From positions 1-64,000 of the forward strand of contig DASXIN010000051.1 in NCBI GenBank assembly GCA_036497945.1: DNA of 64,000 bases, in the 5' to 3' direction. Source of the DNA: RYN-230 sp036497945. Lineage in GTDB: Bacteria; Actinomycetota; Actinomycetes; Streptosporangiales; Streptosporangiaceae. Both the position numbers and the translations under genes were made by a program. Below the pieces are notes generated by a model. It was not told where the DNA came from. It did no database searches and saw only the letters and a program-made list of their open reading frames with translations. Of the stretch, positions 1 through 8,221 are shown piece by piece (positions within the stretch are counted from its first letter, which is position 1; each line of letters begins with the position of its first letter).

Positions 1-167
1 CTGTCCACCAGCCCGGGTAGCAGGACATCACCGTCCGCGAGGGTGACCGCCCCATCCGGCGCCGCCGCGTAGTCAGCCAGCCCGGCCACCAGCCCGTCCC
101 GGATGAGCACAGTCGCCGGGCGCTCACCGCCCGGGGTGATCACCCGGCGCGCCCTGATCGCCGCCAC
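1..167 (-). CDS. allB: Allantoinase, N-terminal part (cut by window edge)
   Basis: Reading leftward from a GTG at 167, the frame begins VAAIRARRVITPGGERPA and runs to GDVLLPGLVD before the window ends. This is the N-terminal beta-sandwich of a cyclic amidohydrolase just before the first metal-binding HxH, which lies outside. The family includes allantoinase, which hydrolyses allantoin to allantoate. The allantoinase call rests on context: the divergent neighbours are uraD, uraH and uricase, which make allantoin. A GGGG run sits just upstream of the GTG. Dihydropyrimidinase or hydantoinase remain possible because the catalytic part is not visible. Confidence 0.7.
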   Translation of the reverse strand, partial: MAAIRARRVITPGGERPATVLIRDGLVAGLADYAAAPDGAVTLADGDVLLPGLVD

Positions 168-190
168 ATCCCCAGCCTGCCAGTGCTTTT

Positions 191-244
191 CATCAGTGCG
201 GTGAGTTATGCCCCACGGGCGGGGCAAAAGTAACCGCGCTGATG
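191..244. repeat. Dispersed palindrome, copy A
   Basis: A hairpin-forming palindrome between divergent allB and uraD. The inner arms are GTTATGCCCC and GGGGCAAAAG around the loop ACGGGC; the outer arms CATCAGTGCGGTGA and TAACCGCGCTGATG pair at 12 of 14 positions. The same architecture recurs at 3700-3745 and 62890-62943. Function unknown; it could be a REP/MITE-like element or an mRNA-end structure. Confidence 0.8.
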
Positions 245-365
245 GATTGGGCCGGGGTCTTCTTACGACGGCGGCCGAGGGAGGCTGGCGGGGGTGGTGG
301 CTGAAGAGGTTGGCGGGGCGTGCCTGGCTGGCGGGGGCGGGAGCTGGGGATTTAGGGTCAGCAGG

Positions 366-896
366 GTGACCGATCCTGAGCTGGTATCCGTGGCCGAGCT
401 GGATCGGGCCACGGTGGCCGGCGCGACGGCCCGGCTGCGGCCGTGCTGCGCCAGCACCCGCTGGGTCAGCCAGCTGGTGGCGGGCCGCCCATACGGCACG
501 CTGGACGCGCTCGTGGCCGCGTCGGACGCCGCGATCGGCGCGCTGGACTGGCCGGACATCGAGGAGGCGCTGGCCGCCCATCCGCGGATCGGCGACCGGC
601 CCGCCGGGCCGGACCGGGAAGCCGCCTGGTCACGGCAGGAACAGGCCGGGACCAGCGCGGCCGGGCCGGGTGCCCGGGCCGCGCTGCGCTCGGCCAACGC
701 CAGCTACGAGGACCGGTTCGGGCACGTGTTCCTGATCTGCGCGACCGGCCTGCGGACCAGCGACGTGCTGATCGCGCTGCACGAACGGCTCGGCAACGAC
801 CCAGCCACCGAACGCGAAGTCGTCCGGGACGAACTGGGCAAGATCGCCGCCCTGAGACTGGCCAAGGCGTTCGGCGCACCGGGAGACTCAGCGTGA
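366..896 (+). CDS. uraD: OHCU decarboxylase
   Basis: 2-oxo-4-hydroxy-4-carboxy-5-ureidoimidazoline decarboxylase, the third step of urate degradation, giving S-allantoin. The product of 176 residues carries the family hallmarks: AHPRIG (catalytic His region), a mid-protein SANASYEDRFGHVFLICATG segment and the C-terminal RLGNDPATE...ELGKIAALRL. I chose GTG 366 because TAGGG lies 9 bases upstream and the homologous region starts here; the frame is open back to 294 but that stretch is low-complexity Gly. The stop overlaps the uraH start by 4 nt, so the two are translationally coupled. Confidence 0.88.
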   Translation: MTDPELVSVAELDRATVAGATARLRPCCASTRWVSQLVAGRPYGTLDALVAASDAAIGALDWPDIEEALAAHPRIGDRPAGPDREAAWSRQEQAGTSAAGPGARAALRSANASYEDRFGHVFLICATGLRTSDVLIALHERLGNDPATEREVVRDELGKIAALRLAKAFGAPGDSA

Positions 897-1210
897 GCAT
901 CTCGACGCACGTGCTGGACGCGACGACCGGGCGGCCCGCGGCCGGCCTGGAACTGGCGCTCAGCCAGCAGGACGGCGGGGATTGGCGGGAAATCAGCCGC
1001 CGGGCCACCGACGCCGACGGCCGGGTCCAAGACCTGGCGGGCGACGTCGCGCCGGGCGTGTACCGGATCGTCTTCCAGACCGGGGCCTACCTAGCGCAGA
1101 CGTTCTACCCGGAGGTCATCGTCGTGTTCCAGATCACCGACCCGGCCGCGCGCCACCATGTACCGCTGCTGCTCAGCCCGTACGCCTACTCGACCTACCG
1201 GGGATCTTGA
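893..1210 (+). CDS. uraH: 5-hydroxyisourate hydrolase (transthyretin-like)
   Basis: Hydrolyses 5-hydroxyisourate, the uricase product, to OHCU. The 105-residue protein has the family length, the N-terminal SISTHVLDATTGRPA with the catalytic His, and the signature C-terminal YRGS tetrapeptide. It starts with GTG inside the uraD stop (GTGA overlap), so reading-frame order matches reaction order in reverse. A longer open frame back to 443 is only antisense/shifted reading of uraD. Confidence 0.93.
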   Translation: MSISTHVLDATTGRPAAGLELALSQQDGGDWREISRRATDADGRVQDLAGDVAPGVYRIVFQTGAYLAQTFYPEVIVVFQITDPAARHHVPLLLSPYAYSTYRGS

Positions 1211-1280
1211 AACCCGGTGTACCGGGGAAACTCAGGTCGGGGAGGGTGCGGCGACCGCCAGCGGGAAGGGGCGTTAGGCA

Positions 1281-2666
1281 ATGAATGGCTCGGAAACGGC
1301 CGGTACCGTCGCGATCGAGGGTTGCTATGTCGCGACGGTGGATGCCGCGGGCAGCGAATACCCGGCCGGCCACCTGGTCGCCCGGGGCGGCCGGATCGCG
1401 GCGGTGGGGCCCGGGCCGGTGCCGCCGGAGTTCGCGGCCGGCGCCACCCGGATCGACGGGTCCGGGCGGCTGCTGACGCCTGGCCTGGTCAACACGCACA
1501 CCCACCTGTACCAGTGGCTGACCCGCGGGTACGCCACGGAGGAGGGCCTGTTCGGCTGGCTGGCCGAGCTGTACCCGGTCTGGGCCCGGCTCACCCCGGA
1601 ACTGGTGCATGACTCGGCCGCAGCCAACCTGGCCTGGCTGGCCCTGACCGGCTGCAGCACCAGCACGGACCATCTTTACGTGTTCCCGGCGGGCACGGAT
1701 CCAGGTGACCTGCTGGAAGCGGAGATCCTGGCCGCCCGGGAAGTGGGCGTGCGGTTCCACCCGACCCGGGGATCGATGGACCTGGGCCAGTCGGCGGGCG
1801 GGCTGCCGCCGGACTCGGTGGTCGAGTCGCATGACGCCGTGCTGGCCGCGTGCGAGGCTGCGATCGACCGCTGGCACGACCCGTCGTTCGACGCGATGAC
1901 CCGGATCGCCATCGCGCCGTGCTCGCCGTTCTCGGCCACCGCCGAACTGATGCGGGACAGCGCCGAGCTGGCCCGGAGCCGCGGCGTCCGGCTGCACACC
2001 CACCTGGCCGAGACCGCGGACGAGGAGGAGTTCTGCCTGGCCCAGTTCGGCCGGACGCCCGCCCAGTACGTCGAGGACCTGGGCTGGCTCGGCCCGGACG
2101 TGTGGCTGGCGCACTGCGTGCACCTATCCGGCGACGCGGTGGCCCGGCTCGGCGCGACCGGTACCGGGGTGGCGCACTGCCCCAGCTCCAACGGCCGGCT
2201 GGGCGCGGGCATCGCCCCGGTGCGCCAGCTGCTCGACGCGGGCGCCCCGGTCGGGCTGGGCGTGGACGGCGGCGCGTCGAACGAGTCCGGCCGGATGGTC
2301 GGCGAGCTGCACCAGGCCCTGCTGGCCGCGCGGTACGCGGGCGGCCCGCAGGCGCTGACCGCGCGGGACTGCCTGCGGCTGGCCACCATAGGCGGGGCGC
2401 GCTGCCTGGGCCGGGACGGCGAGCTCGGCTCGCTCGAGCCGGGCAAGCTGGCCGACCTCGCGGTGTGGCGGGTGGACGGGCTGCCCGGCGCCGGGATCGA
2501 GGACCCGGTGTGCACGCTGGTGTTCGGCGCACCCACGCTGGAGCACCTGTTCGTCGGCGGCCGCCAGGTGGTGACCGGCGGGCAGCTGAGCACGGCCGAC
2601 GCGGGCGCGCTGGCCGAGGCGTCGGCCAAGGCCAGCGCGGCCATCGCCGGGCGCGATCTGCGCTGA
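1281..2666 (+). CDS. 8-oxoguanine deaminase-like amidohydrolase
   Basis: A 461-residue metal-dependent deaminase of the AtzB/TrzN/8-oxoguanine deaminase group. Visible metal ligands are H73 and H75 (NTHTHLYQ), H241 (HTHLAE), H278 (AHCVH) and D329 (GLGVDGGASN). The family removes the exocyclic amine of guanine-like rings; an 8-oxoguanine deaminase would feed urate directly into the flanking uricase pathway, and this fold is typically found in actinobacterial uricase clusters. Guanine deaminase is the main alternative. It sits 70 bp after uraH and 146 bp before uricase, same strand. Confidence 0.82.
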   Translation: MNGSETAGTVAIEGCYVATVDAAGSEYPAGHLVARGGRIAAVGPGPVPPEFAAGATRIDGSGRLLTPGLVNTHTHLYQWLTRGYATEEGLFGWLAELYPVWARLTPELVHDSAAANLAWLALTGCSTSTDHLYVFPAGTDPGDLLEAEILAAREVGVRFHPTRGSMDLGQSAGGLPPDSVVESHDAVLAACEAAIDRWHDPSFDAMTRIAIAPCSPFSATAELMRDSAELARSRGVRLHTHLAETADEEEFCLAQFGRTPAQYVEDLGWLGPDVWLAHCVHLSGDAVARLGATGTGVAHCPSSNGRLGAGIAPVRQLLDAGAPVGLGVDGGASNESGRMVGELHQALLAARYAGGPQALTARDCLRLATIGGARCLGRDGELGSLEPGKLADLAVWRVDGLPGAGIEDPVCTLVFGAPTLEHLFVGGRQVVTGGQLSTADAGALAEASAKASAAIAGRDLR

Positions 2667-2812
2667 GGGCACCAGACGTGGACATCAACACGATCACCGA
2701 TTTCGTTCCGGCCCCGGGGCGGCCGGGCAGCCGGGCGACGCCTGGCTGGGCGGCGGAACCTCGCCCTAAACCCCGATAATCCCGCCTAACGCCAGTACCT
2801 GGAGGCTGCCTC

Positions 2813-3685
2813 ATGGTCCAGCTCGGAGCGAACCGGTACGGGAAAGCCGAAGTCCGGGTCATGCGGGTGGGCCGCGGTGCGGGGCCGGCCGGCGAGGACG
2901 AGATCCGGGACTGGAACATCTCCACCAGCTTGTCCGGCGACCTGGCCGCCACCCACCTGACCGGGGACAACTCGGGGGTGCTGACCACCGACACGCAGAA
3001 GAACACGGTGTATGCGCTGGCCAGCCGGCTGGGCCCGGTCGAGCCCGAGGTGCTCGGCCTGGAACTGGCCGCGCATTTCGTGCGCAGCCAGCCGCAGATC
3101 ACCCGGGCCCGGGTGACGGTCGAGGAGTACGGCTGGGACCGGATCGGCTCGGCCGGGCACTCGTTCGCCCGCAGCGGTGTGCTGACCAGGGCGGCCCGGA
3201 TCGTGCACGATGCTGTGGCCGGGCCCAGTGTGGTGTCCGGCATCGCGGGCCTGACCGTGCTGAACACGACGGATTCGGAGTTCTGGGGCTTCCCCCGGGA
3301 CGAGTACACCACGCTGGCCGAGACCACCGACCGCATCCTGGCTACCGAGGTCAGCGCGTGGTGGCGGTACCGCGATCCGGACACCGACTGGGCGGCCGCG
3401 TTCGCGGGCGCGCGGCAGGCGCTGCTGGACGCGTTCAGCGGGACGTACAGTTATTCGCTCCAGCAGACGCTGTTCGCCATGGGGTCGCGGATTATGGCCG
3501 AGGTGCCGGCCGTCTGCGAAGTCCGGCTCGCCCTGCCGAACAAGCACCACTACCTGGTCGACCTGGCGCCGTTCGGGCTGGCCAACGACCGGGCGGTGTA
3601 CTACCCCGGGGACCGCCCCTACGGCCTGATCGAAGGCACCGTCCAAGCCGACGACGCCCCCGACCCCGGCCTAGCTTGGGACTAA
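2813..3685 (+). CDS. Uricase (factor-independent urate hydroxylase)
   Basis: Oxidises urate with O2 to 5-hydroxyisourate plus H2O2 without cofactor. The 290-residue protein is family length with two tandem T-fold halves. Landmarks are LTTDTQKNTVYALA (active-site Thr and Lys area), TTDSEFWGFPRDEYTTL, and the C-terminal LPNKHHYLVDLAPFG. The start ATG is preceded by GGAGG in the sequence cctggaggctgcctc. With uraD and uraH upstream and allB divergent it completes urate to allantoate. Copy B of the dispersed palindrome follows the stop within 15 bp. Confidence 0.93.
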   Translation: MVQLGANRYGKAEVRVMRVGRGAGPAGEDEIRDWNISTSLSGDLAATHLTGDNSGVLTTDTQKNTVYALASRLGPVEPEVLGLELAAHFVRSQPQITRARVTVEEYGWDRIGSAGHSFARSGVLTRAARIVHDAVAGPSVVSGIAGLTVLNTTDSEFWGFPRDEYTTLAETTDRILATEVSAWWRYRDPDTDWAAAFAGARQALLDAFSGTYSYSLQQTLFAMGSRIMAEVPAVCEVRLALPNKHHYLVDLAPFGLANDRAVYYPGDRPYGLIEGTVQADDAPDPGLAWD

Positions 3686-3699
3686 CCCCGCTTCGCGTT

Positions 3700-3745
3700 A
3701 GTGCGGTAACTTATGCCCCGCGGGTGGGGCATAAGTCACCGCACT
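3700..3745. repeat. Dispersed palindrome, copy B
   Basis: Two 20-base arms pair at 19 of 20 positions around the loop GCGGGT, the core being CTTATGCCCC and GGGGCATAAG. It lies 15 bp past the uricase stop and upstream of the GNAT gene. It is the most perfect of the three copies in the window. It has no T-run, so it is not a classical intrinsic terminator, but it could end or protect transcripts. Confidence 0.82.
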
Positions 3746-3799
3746 GCCGAAAATGCGCCGCGGAAAATGGGTGGGGGCGGCGGGGTGGCGGCTGCGATC

Positions 3800-4456
3800 A
3801 TGCGCGGTGTGGCGGACGAGGACCTCTGGTATGACGTGCCGGCGCTGGCGGGTGAGCTGATCCGGCTGGAGCCGCTGGCCATGGAGCACGCGCTCGGCTA
3901 CCTGGCCGCCGCGGGCACTGGGGCGGCCGCGGCCGAAGTGTTCCGCTGGCTGAGCCCGCCGGGCGGTGCGCTGGCCCAGCCGGTGACCGTGGCCGACGCC
4001 GCCGGGCAGATCGAGGCCGCGCTGGCCGCCCGGGACCGCCGGGCCCGGCTGCCGTTTGCCCAGATCGACGCGGCCACTGGGGAATTCGCCGGGACCACGT
4101 CGTTCTACGAGGTGAACCCGGCGCTGCGCACCCTGGGCATCGGGCACACCTGGCTCGGCCAGCGCTGGTGGCGCACGGGGCACAACACCGAATCGAAGCT
4201 GCTCATGCTGAGCTACGCGTTCGAGACGCTGGGCGCGGTCCGGGTGGTCTGGCACACCGACATCCGGAACACCCGGTCGCAGGTGGCGATCGAACGGCTG
4301 GGCGCGGTGCGCGAGGGAGTGCTGCGCAAGCACCGGATCCGCTGGGACGGTAGCTGGCGGGACACCGTGCAGTACGCGATGGTGGACGACGACTGGCCCG
4401 TCGCCAAGGACGCCCTGGCCGCGCGGCTGGCCGCCGGGCCGGGTCGCCGCGGCTAG
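3800..4456 (+). CDS. GNAT acetyltransferase (RimJ/RimL type)
   Basis: A 218-residue acetyl-CoA-dependent N-acetyltransferase. Features are the N-terminal ELIRLEPLAMEHALGYL, then FAGTTSFYEV, the acyl-CoA loop region GIGHTWLGQRWWRTGHNTESK, and RNTRSQVAIERLGAVREGVLRKH, which is the conserved motif of RimJ/RimL-like enzymes. The substrate (protein N-terminus, antibiotic or small amine) cannot be told. I start at ATG 3800; an earlier in-frame start at 3713 would put the palindrome inside the coding region and adds non-homologous sequence. Confidence 0.85.
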   Translation: MRGVADEDLWYDVPALAGELIRLEPLAMEHALGYLAAAGTGAAAAEVFRWLSPPGGALAQPVTVADAAGQIEAALAARDRRARLPFAQIDAATGEFAGTTSFYEVNPALRTLGIGHTWLGQRWWRTGHNTESKLLMLSYAFETLGAVRVVWHTDIRNTRSQVAIERLGAVREGVLRKHRIRWDGSWRDTVQYAMVDDDWPVAKDALAARLAAGPGRRG

Positions 4457-4625
4457 ATCACTGCGGTGCGGCCACCACGGTTTGGGCCAGCACGGCTCGG
4501 TTACCCCGGCTCGGTTACCCCGGCTGGACCGCCCGGACCAGGTCTTTTGGGCTGGGCCGTGCGGCCCCGCCGACTCAGGATGGACGGCTCTGTGCCGTGT
4601 CGGACCCAGCTGAGACGCTAACTCC

Positions 4626-4949
4626 ATGACTGCCACCGACCCATCCGACCGCCGCACCGGGCGGAACCCTGTCTCCGGCGCACAACGGGCCACCGGTGTG
4701 ATCGATTGGCCAGCCGTGGGCCAGGCCAACCGGTCCTGCTGCTGTATCGCCCGGCCTTCGGTGGTCGTCGTGCTGCAGCCGACGCACGACCGGCCGCACC
4801 CGACCGAGGTGCTGTTGTGCGGGCACCACTTCGAGCGTTCCCGGTCCACGCTGCTGGTCAGCCGCGCGCTGGCGTTCAGCCTGGACGGCGAACATCTGCC
4901 CATCACAGTCCCGCGATCAGCCAAGGCGGACGCGTCGGCCGTAGCCTGA
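4626..4949 (+). CDS. Small Cys/His protein, DUF7455-like
   Basis: A 107-residue hypothetical protein. Its centre has a Cys cluster (SCCCIARPS) and, about 30 residues on, LLCGHHFERSR, spaced like the metal-binding pair of small actinobacterial DUF7455 proteins whose C-terminal part reads CGHH. Zinc binding is inferred from this, not shown. The first 30 and last 20 residues are low-complexity. It is followed after 31 bp by the SRPBCC gene but a separate operator-like site lies between. Confidence 0.6.
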   Translation: MTATDPSDRRTGRNPVSGAQRATGVIDWPAVGQANRSCCCIARPSVVVVLQPTHDRPHPTEVLLCGHHFERSRSTLLVSRALAFSLDGEHLPITVPRSAKADASAVA

Positions 4950-4963
4950 CGGGACATTGTTAC

Positions 4964-4983
4964 CATGGTACTCTCGTACCATG
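4964..4983. promoter_or_regulatory. Operator-like dyad over the start codon
   Basis: CATGGTAC-TCTC-GTACCATG is a perfect 8+8 inverted repeat whose last three bases are the ATG of the next gene. There is no Shine-Dalgarno in the preceding bases. A repressor bound here would block initiation directly, and the RNA form would hide the start codon in a hairpin. Confidence 0.6.
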
Positions 4984-5466
4984 ATCAACCAATCTGACCC
5001 CGGCTCGTCGCCGCATCCGTGGCGGGTCCGCTGCTCCGGGACGGTCCGGCTACCGCCCGGCATCGCGGCCCCACTGTCCCTGTTCACCCCGGAGGGCGAG
5101 CGGGCCTGGGCCGCGGGCTGGGATCCCAGCTACCCGGCCCAGGCCGCGGCCCGGGACGACAGCGAGCCCGGCATGGTGTTCCAGACCCGGCACGGTCCGC
5201 ACGCCGGGACCTGGGTGGTGACCAGCCGGGAACCGGGCCGGTCCATCCGGTACGCCCGGGTCATCGCGGATCAGGACGCCGGAACCGTCACCGTCACCCT
5301 GGACCGCAGCGACTCAGCCAGCGGACCCCAGGTGACGGTCAGCTACGACCTGACCGCCTTGTCCGAGCCAGGCGCCGCGCACCTGGCCCAATTCGCGGCC
5401 GGCTACCCGCAGTTCCTGGCGCACTGGGAGCAGGAAATCCTTGCTTTGCGCCTCCGGGGGCGCTGA
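4981..5466 (+). CDS. SRPBCC-like hydrophobic-ligand-binding protein
   Basis: A 161-residue cytosolic protein that looks like a START/SRPBCC fold: N-terminal PWRVRCSGTVRLPPGIAAPLSLFTPEGERAW, central strands GTWVVTSREPGRSIRYARV and AGTVTVTLD, and a C-terminal amphipathic helix AHLAQFAAGYPQFLAHWEQEI. These folds bind lipids or polyketides; no ligand is evident. Start at ATG 4981, which closes the inverted repeat; an upstream ATG at 4957 would only add residues across the dyad. The C-terminus abuts a short direct repeat (TTTGCGCCTCCGG at 5446 and 5480). Confidence 0.6.
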   Translation: MINQSDPGSSPHPWRVRCSGTVRLPPGIAAPLSLFTPEGERAWAAGWDPSYPAQAAARDDSEPGMVFQTRHGPHAGTWVVTSREPGRSIRYARVIADQDAGTVTVTLDRSDSASGPQVTVSYDLTALSEPGAAHLAQFAAGYPQFLAHWEQEILALRLRGR

Positions 5467-5615
5467 ACCCGCTCTGCTCCCTTTGCGCCTCCGGAGGGCT
5501 TAGACCCGCCGCCTTCCCTCACCGCTTGTCGGTCGTTCCTTGCTCCGCGCTCCTCAGTCCAGTCGGCGGCGCCCTCCTTCGACGCGGGCGCGGGTCAGCC
5601 CGGGCGGCCAACACT

Positions 5616-6260
5616 TCAGGAGTTCAGGAAGGAGAGCACGGCCAGCACCCGCCGGTTGTCGTCCTCCGACGGGGCCAGGTTCAGCTTGGTGAAGATGCTC
5701 GTGGTGTGCTTGCTGACCGCCTTCTCGGTGACGAACAGCCGCTGCGCGATGGCCGCGTTGGAGCGCCCCTCGGCCATTAGCGCCAGCACCTCCCGCTCCC
5801 GCCCGGACAGCCGGGTGATCGGCCCGTCGAACGACCGGCGGCCGAGCAGCTTGGACACCACCTCAGGGTCCATCACCGTGCCGCCCGAGGCCACGGTGCG
5901 GATCGCGTCTACGAACTGGTCGTCGTTGAACACCCGGTCCTTGAGCAGGTAGCCCACCCCGCCCGCCTGGTCAGCCAGCATCTCCCGGGCGTAGAGCTGC
6001 TCCACGTACTGGGATAGCAGCAGCACCGGGAGCCCCGGCACCTGCCGCCGGGCGGCCAGCGCCGCCTGCAGCCCGTCATCGGCGAACGACGGCGGCAGCC
6101 GGACGTCGACCACGGCCACGTCCGGCCGCTCGATCAGCAGCGCGGACAGCAGCCCTGGCGCGCTGTCCACCGCAGCGGCTATCTCGAAGTCATGCGCGGC
6201 GAGCAGCCGGGTCAGCCCGTCCCTCAGCAGGAACAGGTCTTCGGCGACAACAACGCGCAC
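5616..6260 (-). CDS. NarL/LuxR-type response regulator
   Basis: A 214-residue two-component regulator. The receiver domain shows acidic D8, phospho-acceptor D52 (VAVVDVRLPP) and K107 (GYLLKDR); the C-terminal LuxR-type helix-turn-helix begins at ITRLSGREREVLALMAEGRSNAAIA. Starts at GTG 6260 with GGAGGT a few bases upstream, 37 nt inside the 3' end of the histidine kinase gene, so both are made from one message. Targets are unknown; nearby BASS or M56/BlaI genes on the same strand are separate transcripts or distal members. Confidence 0.92.
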   Translation of the reverse strand: MRVVVAEDLFLLRDGLTRLLAAHDFEIAAAVDSAPGLLSALLIERPDVAVVDVRLPPSFADDGLQAALAARRQVPGLPVLLLSQYVEQLYAREMLADQAGGVGYLLKDRVFNDDQFVDAIRTVASGGTVMDPEVVSKLLGRRSFDGPITRLSGREREVLALMAEGRSNAAIAQRLFVTEKAVSKHTTSIFTKLNLAPSEDDNRRVLAVLSFLNS

Positions 6261-8152
6261 GGCACCTCCATGACAATCATGGTCGGTCCGCCAGGGGGGC
6301 TGCTCACAGCCAGGATGCCGTCGAAGGTACCAAGCCGCTGCTCGACACCCTGCAACCCGGTTCCGTTCGCCGGGTCCGCGCCGCCAACGCCGTCGTCGGA
6401 CACCTCGATGCGCAGCAACTCGCCGGTGTGCTGGATCCGCACCTGCACCTGCCGCGCCCCACCGTGCCTGACCGCGTTGGCCAGCACCTCAGCGACCGCG
6501 AAGTAACACGCCGACTCGACCGGCGCGGTGAGCCGCCCGGGCAGGTCGATGTCCAGCACGACCGGCAGCGGGGTGTCCAGGGCGAGCGCGCGCACCGCGT
6601 GGCCGAGGCCGCGGTCGGCCAGCACCGGCGGGCAGATGCCACGGATCAGGTCGCGCAGGTCGTTGAGCGCCCGGACCGAGGTCTCCCGGGCCTCGGCCAC
6701 CAGGGCCAGCGCGGCGTCCGGGCTGGCCGGCAGCATGCGCTCCACCGCCCGCAGGTTCATGCCCAGGGCGACCAGCCGGGCCTGCGCCCCGTCGTGCAGG
6801 TCGCGCTCGATCCGGCGCAGTTCGGAGGCGGCGTTGTCCAGCGCGTGGTCCCGGGTCTCGGTCAGCCGCTGCACCCGGCCTTCCAGCTCCCGGTTGGGCT
6901 CCGGGGCGGCCAGCATCCGGCCGTGCGCGACGACGGTGCGCGGGAACAGCCAGGCGGCCATGGCCAGGAACGCGCTGGCCTCCGCGCCGGCCAGCACGGC
7001 GAGCTGCCTGCTGCTGACCACCACGAAGCCATAGACCTCCGGCTGCTGGGCCAGCCGCAAGACCGGCGCCGACTCCCAGCGCGCGGTGAGCCCGAAGCCA
7101 TAGATGGCGAATGCCGTCAGCAGGACCGGGACCAGGTCAGCCGCGATCCGCGGCCAGCGAAGGGTGATCACGGTCGCCGCGGCGATCATCCCGAGCGTCA
7201 CCGGGTTCACGCCGAAGATGGACAGGCCGAGGACTGCGGTGGGAACCAGGAGAATGCCCCAGCGAATCTCCAGCATCCGCCGTCGCAGATACGGCAGCAG
7301 CCCCGGGGTGCGCGCCCGGAACTCGGCCAACGTGCGCGGGGCCAGCCACAGGCCCAGCGCGATGAGCAGCAGCGCCACCGGCACCAGCCGCCCCGCCCAG
7401 GGCGACGCGCTGACCGGGGAGCTGAAGAAGCGCGCGCCGCGGGTCACTGACCAGAAGTGCGGCCCTACTACTTCCTTCTGCACGGGACCGAACCGTGGGC
7501 CGGCCGGCGGCCGCAGGATTCGCCTGACCACGGGCAGCTTGGCATTCGGCAGCTTGCGGACCGCCTTGCTGCTGGCCTCAGCCTGCGGCAGCACGACGGT
7601 GCGAGCGGCCTTCGCGGCGTGCAGTTTGGCCTGCGCCAACGCGCCAGCAGGCGCCGGCGCCACGACGCCGGCGGGCAACTCCGCCACGGCGCCGGCGGGC
7701 AACTGCGCCACGGCGCCGACGGGCGGCGCTCCACCCGCCATCTTGACCTGGCCGGGCGGCATCGGACCGAACCGGGCCATGCCCCCCGGGATGGTCACTA
7801 CCTGCAGGCCAGCCGGGGTCTTTATCACCCAGGTGGCCATGGGCGGCATCCCTTTTGCCTGGAACACGTTAACCACCGATGTCACCCAGTTGCCCGCCGG
7901 GCCAGAAACGGTAGCCGCCAGGACCAGCCCGGCGATGCCCACCGTCACCATGAGCACCGGCAGCAGGGCGGCCGCCACCACGGGCCACCAGAACGCGACG
8001 GCCAGCGCCATCAGGAACGCCAGCACCGTCCAGGCGTGCACGCCGAACAGCGCCACCGCGACCGCGGTCACCGGGATCAGCAGCAAGCCCAGGCCGAATC
8101 GGCGGAGCAACTGGGTGAACGTCCGGTAGAAGAGCTTCAGGAGCAGCCACAT
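6224..8152 (-). CDS. HisKA_3 sensor histidine kinase with long sensor region
   Basis: A 642-residue membrane kinase. Two hydrophobic blocks each of about 80-100 residues bracket an extracytoplasmic stretch rich in Pro/Ala/Gly/Val (repeats such as GAVAQLPAGAVAELPAGVVA). The transmitter has the dimerisation box RRIERDLHDGAQARLVALG with phospho-acceptor H453, and an ATPase domain with ANAVRHGGA (N box) and DDGVGGADPANGTGLQG (G boxes). Partner is the overlapping NarL-type regulator. The start is ATG 8152 (MWLLLKLFYRTF); another ATG at 8188 lacks a ribosome site. The sensor portion matches nothing I recognise. Confidence 0.85.
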   Translation of the reverse strand: MWLLLKLFYRTFTQLLRRFGLGLLLIPVTAVAVALFGVHAWTVLAFLMALAVAFWWPVVAAALLPVLMVTVGIAGLVLAATVSGPAGNWVTSVVNVFQAKGMPPMATWVIKTPAGLQVVTIPGGMARFGPMPPGQVKMAGGAPPVGAVAQLPAGAVAELPAGVVAPAPAGALAQAKLHAAKAARTVVLPQAEASSKAVRKLPNAKLPVVRRILRPPAGPRFGPVQKEVVGPHFWSVTRGARFFSSPVSASPWAGRLVPVALLLIALGLWLAPRTLAEFRARTPGLLPYLRRRMLEIRWGILLVPTAVLGLSIFGVNPVTLGMIAAATVITLRWPRIAADLVPVLLTAFAIYGFGLTARWESAPVLRLAQQPEVYGFVVVSSRQLAVLAGAEASAFLAMAAWLFPRTVVAHGRMLAAPEPNRELEGRVQRLTETRDHALDNAASELRRIERDLHDGAQARLVALGMNLRAVERMLPASPDAALALVAEARETSVRALNDLRDLIRGICPPVLADRGLGHAVRALALDTPLPVVLDIDLPGRLTAPVESACYFAVAEVLANAVRHGGARQVQVRIQHTGELLRIEVSDDGVGGADPANGTGLQGVEQRLGTFDGILAVSSPPGGPTMIVMEVPCALLSPKTCSC

Positions 8153-8221
8153 ACCACCATCGTGGCCCCGGCCGGGTCGTGGCGCCATGGGCTGGCGTCT
8201 AGTTCCCAGGTGGGCCTGGGC

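Noticed and set aside
1591..3384. A 597-codon minus-strand frame across the deaminase and uricase
   Set aside because: Arg/Pro/Ser-rich, no family features, opposite to two well-supported genes.
4480..4530. Short tandem repeat GGCTCGGTTACCCC before the small Cys/His gene
   Set aside because: Only two copies of a 14-bp unit and no further signal; not enough to call a functional element.
5440..5500. Repeated TTTGCGCCTCCGG as a terminator
   Set aside because: Direct rather than inverted repeat; no stable hairpin evident.
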